Assembly (NCBI GenBank): GCA_023412195.1
Contig: JAEYNZ010000038.1
Span: 1-35,470 of the forward strand
Source: Bacteroidota bacterium
Lineage (GTDB): Bacteria > Bacteroidota > Bacteroidia > Bacteroidales > Prolixibacteraceae
Direction: 5' to 3'
DNA: 35,470 bases
Position numbers and translations under genes: made by a program. The notes below the pieces were generated by a model. The model saw nothing but the letters and a program-made list of their open reading frames with translations, was not told the origin of the DNA and made no database searches. Positions 1 through 8,172 of the stretch are shown here, one piece after another (the first letter of the stretch is position 1; each line of letters begins with the position of its first letter).

Positions 1-192
1 GATAAAATATTCTGGACTACATTTGTTCAGTACAACGAACAACTTGACAACATGAATATCAACATGCGCTTTCAATGGCGCTATCAGCCTGTTTCGGATT
101 TCTTCATTGTTTATACCGATAATTATATTCCTGGTTCATGGACATCAAGAAATCGGGCTCTTGTACTGAAAATTACCTATTGGCTGAACTGA
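1..192 (+). CDS. C-terminus of a probable DUF5916 (CBM9-like) outer-membrane protein, 5' truncated
   Basis: An open frame enters from the left edge and stops at TGA 190-192, giving the last 63 residues of a protein. The visible part alternates polar and aromatic residues as in beta strands and ends RALVLKITYWLN, with NMNINMRFQWRYQP and DFFIVYTDNY before it. This strongly resembles the end of Bacteroidota DUF5916 proteins, which carry a CBM9-like N-terminal domain followed by a predicted outer-membrane barrel; the terminal aromatic pattern fits a last barrel strand. The N-terminal domain lies outside the window, so the family call rests only on the tail. A terminator follows within 25 bases, so it is the last gene of its unit. 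It could instead be another barrel family with a similar end. Confidence 0.65.
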   Translation, partial: DKIFWTTFVQYNEQLDNMNINMRFQWRYQPVSDFFIVYTDNYIPGSWTSRNRALVLKITYWLN

Positions 193-215
193 TCATGTTT
201 TTTATCAAAATGTTA

Positions 216-238
216 AACCGGACTTCCACCGGTTTTTT
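216..238 (+). terminator. Rho-independent terminator after the DUF5916-like gene
   Basis: A six-base-pair stem AACCGG/CCGGTT with a seven-base loop is followed directly by a T run. It sits 24 bases after the stop codon at 192 and before the mdh promoter region, separating the two units. Confidence 0.7.
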
Positions 239-263
239 ATTTTTAAACATTGATTTATTCAAT

Positions 264-271
264 TAACTTTG
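264..271 (+). promoter_or_regulatory. Putative -7 box of the mdh promoter
   Basis: TAACTTTG matches the Bacteroidota -7 consensus TAnnTTTG. No clear TTG stands at the expected -33 distance, so only half the promoter is supported. The predicted leader to the mdh ATG would be roughly 55 bases. Confidence 0.4.
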
Positions 272-332
272 TGCTCTTTAAAAAAAATAGTAATTTTTCC
301 AATATTTTTAATATAAATAATTCATATCCAAA

Positions 333-1268
333 ATGAAAGTAACAGTAGTTGGAGCTGGCAATGTTGGAGCAACCTGTGCACAAGTAATTGCTGAAAAGAA
401 CATTGTAAAGGAAGTGGTGCTGGTTGATATTAAAGAAGGCATTTCAGAAGGAAAAGCCCTCGACTTATGGCAAACTTCACCGGTAAATGAATATGATACC
501 CGTTTATATGGTTCAACAAACGATTATTCAAAAACTGCAGGATCAGAAGTAGTTGTTATCACTTCAGGAGTTCCCCGCAAACCGGGAATGAGCCGTGATG
601 ACCTGATCTCCATTAATGCCGGAATCGTAAAAAGTGTTACTGAAAATATCGTAAAATATTCGCCTAAGGCAAAATTAATCATAGTCTCAAACCCACTCGA
701 TGTAATGACTTATGCAGCTTATGTTACTGCAAAAAAACCAAAAAATGAGGTAATGGGAATGGCAGGAATTCTTGATACGGCACGCTATCGTGCTTTCCTG
801 GCCGAAGCACTTGATATATCACCGCGCGACATCCAGGCTCTGCTTATGGGAGGTCATGGCGATACAATGGTCCCTCTTCCACGTTATACCACCGTAGCTG
901 GCATCCCGGTAACCGAACTCATCGATCAGGCAACACTGGATGCTATTGTTGACCGCACCAAAAAAGGTGGCGGAGAACTGGTAAACCTGATGGGAACTTC
1001 AGCATGGTATGCACCTGGAGCTGCTGCTGCCCAAATGGTTGAAGCAATTGTTATGGACCAGAAACGTATTTTCCCTTGCTGCATTAAGCTTGAAGGTGAA
1101 TACGGTTTGCACGACATGTTTGTTGGAACCCCTGTTAAATTGGGTAAAAATGGAGTTGAACAGGTCATAGAAGTTGCATTGAATGATGATGAGAAAAAAT
1201 TATTGCACGATTCTGCCAATGCAGTAAAGAGCATTATGGATGTGCTTGATGGGATGAATATCCTGTAA
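333..1268 (+). CDS. mdh: Malate dehydrogenase (NAD-dependent, LDH-like family)
   Basis: Interconverts malate and oxaloacetate with NAD(H) in the cytoplasm, serving the TCA cycle or its reductive branch. The 311-residue length is normal for bacterial LDH-like MDH. Visible elements are the Rossmann GAGNVG at residues 7-12, Asp32 at the end of the second strand (NAD rather than NADP preference), substrate-binding Arg82 and Arg88 in PRKPGMSRDD, NPLD at 120-123, and the catalytic His175 in GGHGDTM. The arginine at the specificity position before KPGMSR fits malate dehydrogenase rather than lactate dehydrogenase. It is a single-gene unit: a promoter-like box lies upstream and a strong hairpin follows 35 bases after the stop. 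Start is the first ATG; the N-terminus MKVTVVGAGNVG is typical of the family. Confidence 0.97.
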   Translation: MKVTVVGAGNVGATCAQVIAEKNIVKEVVLVDIKEGISEGKALDLWQTSPVNEYDTRLYGSTNDYSKTAGSEVVVITSGVPRKPGMSRDDLISINAGIVKSVTENIVKYSPKAKLIIVSNPLDVMTYAAYVTAKKPKNEVMGMAGILDTARYRAFLAEALDISPRDIQALLMGGHGDTMVPLPRYTTVAGIPVTELIDQATLDAIVDRTKKGGGELVNLMGTSAWYAPGAAAAQMVEAIVMDQKRIFPCCIKLEGEYGLHDMFVGTPVKLGKNGVEQVIEVALNDDEKKLLHDSANAVKSIMDVLDGMNIL

Positions 1269-1303
1269 TGCAGAGAAAAACTAAAAACATTTTCTATATA
1301 TTA

Positions 1304-1337
1304 AACGGCTGATTCTATGGAACCAGCCGTTTTTTAT
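1304..1337 (+). terminator. Rho-independent terminator after mdh
   Basis: Eight-base-pair stem AACGGCTG/CAGCCGTT with a 12-base loop, followed by a T-rich run. It ends 14 bases before the next start codon, so the downstream protease gene is either read through or uses a promoter overlapping this hairpin. Confidence 0.8.
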
Positions 1338-1351
1338 TTTTAATCTAAAAC

Positions 1352-1783
1352 ATGAAGGTAAAAATTGAATTGCAGCTTGTTGAACCGGAAGAAGATAATT
1401 TTCATTTACTGGCAAAAACTGCATTTGCTGACCACACAACAGGCTGCTGGATCATTGATACAGGTGCTTCCAGAACAGTGTTTGATATAAATCTGGAAGA
1501 TAAATACCTGCTGACACAGAGTGAATCCAACCAGTTGCATACTGCCGGAATCAGTGATAAACCCATTGCAACTGTTATTGCACGGATTCATCCATTCAGG
1601 CTAGGTAAAATGCTTGTTGAAAACATGGATGCGGCACTGCTTGACCTGAGCCATATTAATAAGCTGTATTCTCAAACTGCCGGCAATCAAATATGTGGCC
1701 TGCTGGGAGGCGACTTTCTGGTGAAGTACAACGCTGTTGTGGATTATAAAGAAAGAGTTTTGATTTTGCACGTAAAATTCTGA
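1352..1783 (+). CDS. Retropepsin-like aspartic protease domain protein
   Basis: A 143-residue protein made almost entirely of one retropepsin-like domain. The catalytic motif DTGAS is at residues 36-40, preceded by the hydrophobic strand CWIID, and the C-terminal flap-side motif GLLGGDFLVKYNAVVDY occurs near residues 115-132, matching the DTG...LLGxDFL layout of single-domain aspartyl proteases that act as homodimers. There is no signal peptide or membrane segment, so it is predicted cytoplasmic. Substrate and role are unknown for this group in Bacteroidota. It follows mdh by 83 bases across a terminator and may depend on read-through. The fold assignment is firm; proteolytic activity is inferred from the intact DTG. 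Confidence 0.8.
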   Translation: MKVKIELQLVEPEEDNFHLLAKTAFADHTTGCWIIDTGASRTVFDINLEDKYLLTQSESNQLHTAGISDKPIATVIARIHPFRLGKMLVENMDAALLDLSHINKLYSQTAGNQICGLLGGDFLVKYNAVVDYKERVLILHVKF

Positions 1784-1886
1784 TTCATAGATAAATTTTA
1801 AAAATTAACATTTCCTGGTAAAGCCCTGCTTTCCCCTAACTGCTCAAAAAAACAATCTGCTGCTGGATTTTCAATGTATTACCCTA

Positions 1887-1916
1887 TTGCAAACATGAAC
1901 TTATTGGGTATATTTG
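1887..1916 (+). promoter_or_regulatory. Bacteroidota-type promoter for the membrane protein at 1938
   Basis: TTG at 1887-1889, 19 bases, then TATATTTG at 1909-1916: an excellent match to the TTTG / TAnnTTTG consensus. A start site near 1923 leaves a very short leader before the GTG at 1938. Confidence 0.7.
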
Positions 1917-1937
1917 CCCCGCAAAACAGATAACTAA

Positions 1938-2351
1938 GTGAAAGTCACAAGGAAGATATCGAAAGAATTGCTGTTGAGGATCATGTTTTATGCATTGATA
2001 ACCGCTGCTGCTGTCATGTTCGACTTTTACTTTGAAAAACATCCGGATGCCCTTCCAATCGATGAAGTACAGGATGAAAATAAAAATTCAACGGAAGAAC
2101 ATGGGACCATTTACCTGATTTCACAGGTAAACAGTTTAAATGCAAAAACCCCCGGTCAAAAAGCACCTTCAAGGAAATTATTTAATGAAGCTCACATAAG
2201 GTTTTTGCAACAATGCCACCAGCTTCAAAATGGAATGGCATTAAAAACCAAAGTAAACATTCCCAAAAAGCAACTCTACATTTCTCTTCATTATCTGAAC
2301 CACAGCCATCTGTATTCCTTACATCCAGATGACGAACCTTTTATAATCTGA
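1938..2351 (+). CDS. Hypothetical single-helix membrane protein upstream of secDF
   Basis: I do not recognise a family. The 137-residue product has a basic N-terminus (KVTRKISKE), one hydrophobic segment at about residues 10-30 (LLLRIMFYALITAAAVMFDF), an acidic patch (DEVQDENKNSTEE) and a polar C-terminal domain of about 85 residues rich in His, Leu and Tyr ending LHPDDEPFII. The topology suggests an N-in anchor with the soluble part in the periplasm. GTG is taken as the start because a well-formed promoter ends 22 bases upstream and the first in-frame ATG would remove most of the helix. It sits 116 bases before secDF on the same strand; a membrane or secretion role is only a guess from that position. 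Confidence 0.6.
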   Translation: MKVTRKISKELLLRIMFYALITAAAVMFDFYFEKHPDALPIDEVQDENKNSTEEHGTIYLISQVNSLNAKTPGQKAPSRKLFNEAHIRFLQQCHQLQNGMALKTKVNIPKKQLYISLHYLNHSHLYSLHPDDEPFII

Positions 2352-2467
2352 ATTCCTGACTCTCCATTCTGTTCATGCAGGATGGCAGAAACATCTGTCC
2401 GGATAAGACATCCGCAACGGATTATTCATTTTCAAAACATAATTAACATTTAAAAACAAAGTATCAC

Positions 2468-5400
2468 ATGCAAAACAAAGGTGCAATCTTAACATTTGCC
2501 ATCCTGCTGGCACTGGTTTGCTTATACCAGCTGTCATTCACATTCAGAGCCAGGCAGGTGGAGAAAAATGCCCGGGAATATGCCCAGGGCGATCCTGATA
2601 AGGAATTTTATTATCTTGATTCCATTTCAGGAGAAGTTGTCTATAATTTTCTTGGATTAAAAAAATTCACTTTCCGGGAAGTAAAGGAACTTGAATTAAA
2701 CCTGGGACTTGACCTGAGAGGTGGAATGAACGTTACCCTTGAGGTATCTGTTGATGATCTGATAAGGGCACTTTCCAATTACAACAACGATTCAACATTT
2801 AATGCTGCTCTTTCCAGGGCAAAAGAATTGCAGAAGGGCAGTCAGGAGGATTTTGTTACCTTGTTTGGCCGGTCTTTTGAAGATATTGACCCCAATGCCC
2901 GTCTTGCCTCCATATTTCTTACGCTTGATTTACGCGACCGAATCAACATAAACTCGTCCAATTCACAAGTATTGGATGTTATCAGGGGGGAAACGGAAGC
3001 TGCCATCGACAATGCATTCAATATTATACGCACACGTATCGACAGGTTTGGTGTGGCTCAGCCCAATATCCAGCAATTACAGACCAAAGGCCGTATCCTT
3101 GTTGAACTCCCGGGTGTTAAAGACCAGAAAAGGGTGCGGGCGCTCCTCCAGGGAACAGCTATGCTGGAATTCTGGGAAACATACGAAAACCAGGAGGTAT
3201 ACCCATACCTGATGCAAGCCAACCAGCGCCTCAGGGAACTTCAGGCAAATACCAGGCAAAACGGCGACAACCAGCCGGTTGCTGAATCACAGGAACTGGC
3301 TGATCAAACAGAAGCTCAAGCCGATACGACTGCAAGCTCTCTACTATCTGAACTTGCATCAGGTACTGCTGGCGATACAACAGATATCGATGACATGGCC
3401 AACTTCAGAGAGGAATACCCACTGTTTGCCGTCCTGAATCCAAGTACTGACCAATCAGGACAGTTGTATTTTGGCCCTGCCATAGGAATTGCCCATTCAA
3501 GGGATACAGCACAGGTGAATGAATATCTCCAAAGGGAACAGATCAGGAGTATCTTCCCGAGGGATATGATGTTCCGCTGGACAGCCAATTCAGTTGACAA
3601 TGCAGGAACCCTCTACCGACTGATTGCACTGAAGGCAAATACACGCGATGGTCGTGCTCCTTTAGATGGCGACGTTATTACAGATGCCCGCCAGGATTTC
3701 GACCAGATGGGTTCTAACCCTGAAGTTTCAATGACTATGAACAGTGAAGGAGCCAAAATCTGGCAACGCCTTACAAAAGAAAACATCGGTAAATCCATCG
3801 CTATTGTGCTTGATGGCTATGTCCGCTCGTTTCCTACAGTTCAGAATGAGATTTCAGGAGGACGCTCAAGCATAACCGGCCTTGAAAGCATTGAAGAGGC
3901 AAAAGACCTTTCCAACATTCTGAAGTCAGGGAAAATGCCTGCCCCTGCCAGAATTATTCAGGAAGAAGTAGTAGGACCCTCTTTAGGACAGGAAGCCATT
4001 AACAGCGGAATGTATTCGTTCATAATAGCTTTTATTATGGTTTTGGCTTACATGCTGTTTTTCTATAGCCGAAATGCAGGGCTTTCAGCTAACGTCGCCC
4101 TTATTGCAAACGTGTTTTTCGTATTCGGTATCCTGGCTTCACTTGGTGCCACTTTAACCCTTCCCGGTATTGCAGGTATTGTTCTTACAATTGGTATGGC
4201 GGTTGATGCCAACATCCTTATTTATGAAAGGGTGCAGGAGGAACTCAGGGCCGGAAAAGGGATCAAGCTGGCTATAAGCGACGGATATAAAAATGCTTAC
4301 TCTGCGATTATCGACGGACAGGTAACCACACTTTTAACCGGTATTGTTCTTTATGTTTTTGGATCAGGTCCAATCAAAGGGTTTGCAACTACTCTTATCG
4401 TTGGTATCTTAACCTCTCTGTTCAGTGCGATTTTCATCACCCGCCTCATTTTCGAATGGAAACTGAAAAGGACAAAAGTTATTCATTTCACTACCAAATA
4501 TACTGAAAACTGGCTGCAGAATACTTCTATTAAATTCCTAGAAAAAAGGAAGATTGCATACGTCATTTCAGGAACACTGATCGTAATTTCCATTCTTTCA
4601 CTTACATTCCGGGGATTAAATTATGGTATCGACTTTAAGGGAGGACGTACTTATGTAGTGCGCCTTGACCAGGATGTACAGGTGAGCGATGTACAGGCAT
4701 CACTTACAAATACCTATGGAACTATGCCTGAAGTGAAAACATTTGGTGGCAACAATCAGATCCGTATAACCACAACATACAAGATTGATGATGATTCTGA
4801 CGAAGTGGATAATGAAGTGGAAGAACTGTTGATGCAGGGACTGAAAAATGCCAATGTGCTCGATGAAAATGTAACCCTGGACCAGTTTACTACTGACTAC
4901 CAGCTTAGTTCACAGAAGGTGGGTCCTACAATTTCAGATGATATCAGGAAAGATTCGGTAATTGCCATTAGCTTTGCGCTGATCATCATTTTCCTTTATA
5001 TACTTGTACGTTTTACAAACTGGCAATACGGACTTGGTGCAGTTGCTGCATTAATCCATGATTCATTAATAGTATTGGGATTATTCTCCCTGCTGTATAA
5101 TGTTCTGCCCTTCTCACTTGAAATAGATCAGGCTTTCATTGCAGCCATTCTTACTGTACTTGGGTATTCTATAAACGATACAGTGGTAGTATTCGACCGA
5201 ATCAGGGAATACCTTAAACTGCACCCAAAACGCAGGCGGGAACAAAATGTGGATGAAGCTGTTAACAGCACCCTCCGCCGTACTTTTGGAACCTCTCTTT
5301 CTACATTCGTGGTATTGCTTGCCATATTTCTTTTTGGTGGAGCAACCATCCGCGGATTTACATTTGCTCTTATGGTTGGAATTTTAGTAGGTACCTATTC

Positions 5401-5479
5401 CTCGATATTTATTGCTTCACCGATTGCCTATGAATTTCAGAAAAAACTGGCAGCAGTGACAGCTAAAATAAAAAAATAA
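2468..5479 (+). CDS. secDF: Protein translocase subunit SecDF, single-chain fusion
   Basis: Proton-driven SecYEG partner that pulls exported proteins through the inner membrane. SecD and SecF are fused in one 1003-residue chain, as is common in Bacteroidota. SecD part: first membrane helix at about 6-24, LGLDLRGGMNV at 79-89, a large periplasmic region, then five helices at about 514-662 including GMAVDANILIYERV with the conserved Asp580. SecF part: helix at about 697-713, GIDFKGG at 720-726, then helices at about 830-990 including SINDTVVVFDRI at 901-912. A polar, low-complexity stretch rich in Gln, Ala, Thr and Glu at about 253-310 is inserted in the periplasmic head of the SecD half. Start is the first ATG, directly before the helix. 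A perfect-palindrome terminator follows, so the gene ends its unit. Confidence 0.97.
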   Translation: MQNKGAILTFAILLALVCLYQLSFTFRARQVEKNAREYAQGDPDKEFYYLDSISGEVVYNFLGLKKFTFREVKELELNLGLDLRGGMNVTLEVSVDDLIRALSNYNNDSTFNAALSRAKELQKGSQEDFVTLFGRSFEDIDPNARLASIFLTLDLRDRININSSNSQVLDVIRGETEAAIDNAFNIIRTRIDRFGVAQPNIQQLQTKGRILVELPGVKDQKRVRALLQGTAMLEFWETYENQEVYPYLMQANQRLRELQANTRQNGDNQPVAESQELADQTEAQADTTASSLLSELASGTAGDTTDIDDMANFREEYPLFAVLNPSTDQSGQLYFGPAIGIAHSRDTAQVNEYLQREQIRSIFPRDMMFRWTANSVDNAGTLYRLIALKANTRDGRAPLDGDVITDARQDFDQMGSNPEVSMTMNSEGAKIWQRLTKENIGKSIAIVLDGYVRSFPTVQNEISGGRSSITGLESIEEAKDLSNILKSGKMPAPARIIQEEVVGPSLGQEAINSGMYSFIIAFIMVLAYMLFFYSRNAGLSANVALIANVFFVFGILASLGATLTLPGIAGIVLTIGMAVDANILIYERVQEELRAGKGIKLAISDGYKNAYSAIIDGQVTTLLTGIVLYVFGSGPIKGFATTLIVGILTSLFSAIFITRLIFEWKLKRTKVIHFTTKYTENWLQNTSIKFLEKRKIAYVISGTLIVISILSLTFRGLNYGIDFKGGRTYVVRLDQDVQVSDVQASLTNTYGTMPEVKTFGGNNQIRITTTYKIDDDSDEVDNEVEELLMQGLKNANVLDENVTLDQFTTDYQLSSQKVGPTISDDIRKDSVIAISFALIIIFLYILVRFTNWQYGLGAVAALIHDSLIVLGLFSLLYNVLPFSLEIDQAFIAAILTVLGYSINDTVVVFDRIREYLKLHPKRRREQNVDEAVNSTLRRTFGTSLSTFVVLLAIFLFGGATIRGFTFALMVGILVGTYSSIFIASPIAYEFQKKLAAVTAKIKK

Positions 5480-5500
5480 AACCTGATTAACATTCAGATT

Positions 5501-5535
5501 CAATAGCCTTGCAGCTGCAAGGCTATTGTTTTTTT
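5501..5535 (+). terminator. Strong Rho-independent terminator after secDF
   Basis: A 28-base perfect palindrome with 14-base arms (left arm CAATAGCCTTGCAG) is followed by seven T. The secDF stop is 22 bases upstream. A reading frame extending tatA back to 5509 would start inside this hairpin, which argues against that start. Confidence 0.9.
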
Positions 5536-5549
5536 ATTCAAATAAGCAG

Positions 5550-5579
5550 TTTGATTGACAGCTTCAATTTGTATATTTG
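5550..5579 (+). promoter_or_regulatory. Bacteroidota-type promoter of the tatA operon
   Basis: TTTG at 5550-5553, 18 bases, TATATTTG at 5572-5579. The predicted transcript would begin near 5586, just upstream of the ATG at 5596, and would carry tatA, lolD, the TIGR02757 gene and trmN6. Confidence 0.7.
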
Positions 5580-5595
5580 TGGACTCAAATTTAAA

Positions 5596-5997
5596 ATGGA
5601 AATGACAAATTACATATTATTCATTAGTGGCGGGGAACTGGTGCTGGTTATGTTGCTTGCACTGCTGTTTTTTGGTTCAAAGGCCATCCCTGATATTGCC
5701 AAAACACTTGGCAAGGGAATGCGTGAATTTAAAAAAGCCACCAACGAAATTCAGCGCGAATTGAATGATCATACTTCCGATATTAAAAGAGATATTAACG
5801 AAGTAAAAGCCACCGTAAACCGCGAAACCCAAAAAATTAAGCATGACCTTAATGAAGTTTCCTCTACTGTTGACAGGGAGACAGAAAAAATCAAAAAGGA
5901 TCTGAATGAAGTTGCCTCTATGGAAGAAAAGATTCTGCAAGAAAAGAAGCAGGCTATAGAAAATAAACCTGAAGATCATAACTCTGAAACAAATTGA
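5596..5997 (+). CDS. tatA: Sec-independent (Tat) translocase subunit TatA-like, with repetitive C-terminal helix
   Basis: Pore-type component of the twin-arginine pathway that exports folded proteins. The 133-residue protein has a short polar N-terminus, a membrane helix at about 10-26, the FG hinge (FFGSKAIPDIAKTLGKGMREFKKA, residues 25-48) and an amphipathic helix, the standard TatA layout. The C-terminal tail is unusual: units beginning EIQREL, DIKRDINEV, KIKHDLNEV and KIKKDLNEV start at residues 51, 62, 80 and 98, so the last three repeat every 18 residues. The start at 5596 is chosen because upstream codons lie in the secDF terminator and the promoter. It could be a TatB-like or TatA/B dual protein. 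tatC is encoded 13 kb away on the other strand. Confidence 0.85.
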   Translation: MEMTNYILFISGGELVLVMLLALLFFGSKAIPDIAKTLGKGMREFKKATNEIQRELNDHTSDIKRDINEVKATVNRETQKIKHDLNEVSSTVDRETEKIKKDLNEVASMEEKILQEKKQAIENKPEDHNSETN

Positions 5998-6650
5998 TTC
6001 AGGCAGATAATATAAAAAAATCGTTCGGTGCGCTCCAGGTTTTAAAAGGCATTAACCTTGAAATCCCTCCGGGGAAAATCTATTCAATTGTCGGTGCAAG
6101 CGGGGCTGGAAAAACCACACTGCTTCAGATTATTGGCACACTGAGCAAACCTGATATGGGAAACATTTACTACAACGGTAAAAATATTTCCTCACTGGGT
6201 GAGAAGGAACTTTCTGCATTCAGGAATCGTGAGATAGGATTTATATTTCAGTTTCACCATTTGCTGCCTGAATTTACTGCACTTGAAAATGTTGAAATAC
6301 CTGCATTTATAGCCCGCCGCCAGAAAAAAGAAGCTGAAACCGAAGCATTGAAACTCCTCAGCTACCTTGGACTTTCCGATAGAATACACCATAAACCCTC
6401 TGAATTATCGGGCGGGGAAAAACAACGTGTTGCCGTTGCCAGAGCCCTTATCAACAATCCTTCAGTAGTGCTGGCCGATGAGCCTTCAGGAAACCTTGAC
6501 AGTGCAAACCGGGATGAACTCCACGACCTGCTGTTCAGGCTGCGCGATGACATGGGTCAGACTTTTATCATTGTAACACATGACGACCATTTTGCTGAAA
6601 GGTCTGATAAAATCATTCATATCAGGGATGGAATCATTGTGGATGTTTGA
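5994..6650 (+). CDS. lolD: Lipoprotein-releasing ABC transporter ATPase, LolD-like
   Basis: ATPase thought to power release of lipoproteins from the inner membrane by a LolCE-type permease. The 218-residue ABC domain has Walker A GASGAGKT at 34-41, the Q-loop with the LolD-typical FQFHHLLPEFTALENV from 85, signature LSGGE at 138-142, Walker B VVLADE ending at 163, the PSGNLD D-loop, and switch His196. The start is TTG: it overlaps the tatA stop as TTGA (5994-5997), so translation is probably coupled. No permease gene is adjacent, so the partner must be encoded elsewhere. FtsE is an alternative family member, but the Q-loop sequence favours LolD. Confidence 0.9.
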   Translation: MIQADNIKKSFGALQVLKGINLEIPPGKIYSIVGASGAGKTTLLQIIGTLSKPDMGNIYYNGKNISSLGEKELSAFRNREIGFIFQFHHLLPEFTALENVEIPAFIARRQKKEAETEALKLLSYLGLSDRIHHKPSELSGGEKQRVAVARALINNPSVVLADEPSGNLDSANRDELHDLLFRLRDDMGQTFIIVTHDDHFAERSDKIIHIRDGIIVDV

Positions 6651-6692
6651 TCACTTCGCTTGCTTTTCCGATTTTATATACCCTTAAACAGG

Positions 6693-7451
6693 ATGAATGA
6701 ACTGAAGGAATTTCTCGATGAAAAGATCGGACTTTTTAACCGCCCGGAATTCATAAAAACCGATCCCATACAAATCCCACATTTGTTCAGCGACAAAGAA
6801 AATATTGAAGTGGCTGCATTCCTCACCTCAACGATTTCATGGGGTAACCGGACCTCCATCATAAACAATGCCCTGCGACTGATGAAACTGATGGACAACA
6901 ATCCTTACGACTTCATTTCAACAGCAGCGGCTTCAGAACATCACATCCTTGAGAAATTTGTACACCGTACTTTCCAGGGTCCTGACTGCATATACTTTAT
7001 CAGGTCACTAAAAAACATCATGTTAAACCACGGTGGCCTTGAAAAAGTATTTGAAACCGGATTTAACAAACAGGGAACAATTAAAAGCGCCCTTGGCTAT
7101 TTTCATTCAGTTTTCTTTGAACCAGCTGGCGAACGCACCCGCAAACATATTGCAAATGTTGAAACCGGAGCATCAGGAAAACGACTGAACATGTTTCTTC
7201 GCTGGATGGTCCGTTCTGATAACAAAGGAGTTGATTTTGGATTGTGGAAAGGCATTCCTGCTGCCAGCCTGATGCTTCCCCTCGATATACATACAGGAAA
7301 CGTTGCCAGAAAACTTGGCCTTTTGAATCGAAAACAAAATGACTGGAAAGCGGTGGAAGAAGTCACTGAAAGGCTTCGCCGGTTCGACCCGGAAGATCCT
7401 GTTAAATATGATTTTGCACTGTTTGGATTGGGTGCATTTGAAAACTTCTGA
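6693..7451 (+). CDS. TIGR02757 (DUF2400) family protein
   Basis: Conserved Bacteroidota protein of unknown function. The 252-residue sequence shows the family hallmarks: an N-terminus like MNELKEFLDEKIGLFNRPEFI, then TDPIQIPHLF, ISWGNRTSIINNALRLMKLMDNNPYDF near residues 52-80, KGIPAASLMLPLDIHTGNVARKLGLL in the last third, and DPVKYDFALFGLGAFE at the end. There is no signal peptide; it is likely cytoplasmic. The ATG at 6693 is preferred over a TTG at 6660 because an AGG precedes it and the family normally begins there. It is packed between lolD (42 bases) and trmN6 (one base), clearly within one operon. An all-helical, DNA-glycosylase-like relation has been suggested for such proteins in my memory, but I cannot show it here. 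Confidence 0.88.
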   Translation: MNELKEFLDEKIGLFNRPEFIKTDPIQIPHLFSDKENIEVAAFLTSTISWGNRTSIINNALRLMKLMDNNPYDFISTAAASEHHILEKFVHRTFQGPDCIYFIRSLKNIMLNHGGLEKVFETGFNKQGTIKSALGYFHSVFFEPAGERTRKHIANVETGASGKRLNMFLRWMVRSDNKGVDFGLWKGIPAASLMLPLDIHTGNVARKLGLLNRKQNDWKAVEEVTERLRRFDPEDPVKYDFALFGLGAFENF

Positions 7452-7452
7452 T

Positions 7453-8172
7453 ATGGGCAGAAACAATTACTTCAGGTTCAAGCAGTTCACTATCATTCAG
7501 GAAAAGGCTGCCATGAAGGTCGGTACCGATGGTGTATTGCTGGGTGCATGGACAACTGTTCCACAGACAGGCAGTATCCTTGATATCGGGACAGGAACAG
7601 GAGTCATTGCACTCATGTTGGCGCAACGTTCAACTGAGGCGCATGTCACCGGAATTGACTATGAACCGGAAGCAGCGCTGGAAGCTTCGGAAAATGCCAT
7701 GAATTCCCCATGGAGTAGCAGGATCAGCATGCTGAATGTTTCATTCCAGGAATTTCATCAGACATGTACCTCTCGGTTTGGGCTCATTGTTTCCAATCCA
7801 CCCTTTTTTGAAAATAGCCGGAAGCCTAAAGTAGAAAATTTATCTATTGCAAAGCATAATCACCTGCTTCCTCCTGAAGAATTGGCCAGGGGGGTCGCAC
7901 ACCTGCTGACAGACGACGGGTTGTTTTCGGTTATATTACCTGCCACTACAGCACCACCATTTCAAAAAGTTGCTGAAAAACACGGGCTGTTTCCTTCCCG
8001 TCTTACCATTGTACGTCCAAACAACCTGAAAGTCCCTCACAGGTACTTAATGGAATTCAGCAAAAAAAAAGTAACGGTTAACCACGGATTCCTGAACATA
8101 CATACCAATGACAACCAGAATTATACTGATATTTACAAAAAGTTCACACGGGATTTTTACCTTAACTTTTAG
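7453..8172 (+). CDS. trmN6: tRNA1(Val) (adenine(37)-N6)-methyltransferase
   Basis: SAM-dependent methyltransferase expected to form m6A at position 37 of tRNA-Val. The 239-residue protein begins with the family's typical segment NNYFRFKQFTIIQEKAAMKVGTDGVLLGAW, in which the K-V-G-T-D-G-V part is conserved. SAM-binding motif I is DIGTGTG at 44-50, and the N6-adenine catalytic motif NPPF is at 115-118. The start at 7453 is chosen one base after the TIGR02757 stop; longer frames run back inside that gene. Its last codon overlaps the flavodoxin-like gene on the other strand by four bases, and no terminator is visible between them. Confidence 0.9.
   Translation: MGRNNYFRFKQFTIIQEKAAMKVGTDGVLLGAWTTVPQTGSILDIGTGTGVIALMLAQRSTEAHVTGIDYEPEAALEASENAMNSPWSSRISMLNVSFQEFHQTCTSRFGLIVSNPPFFENSRKPKVENLSIAKHNHLLPPEELARGVAHLLTDDGLFSVILPATTAPPFQKVAEKHGLFPSRLTIVRPNNLKVPHRYLMEFSKKKVTVNHGFLNIHTNDNQNYTDIYKKFTRDFYLNF

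Noticed and set aside
5509..5595. Upstream extension of tatA
   Set aside because: It would begin inside the secDF terminator and run through the tatA promoter.
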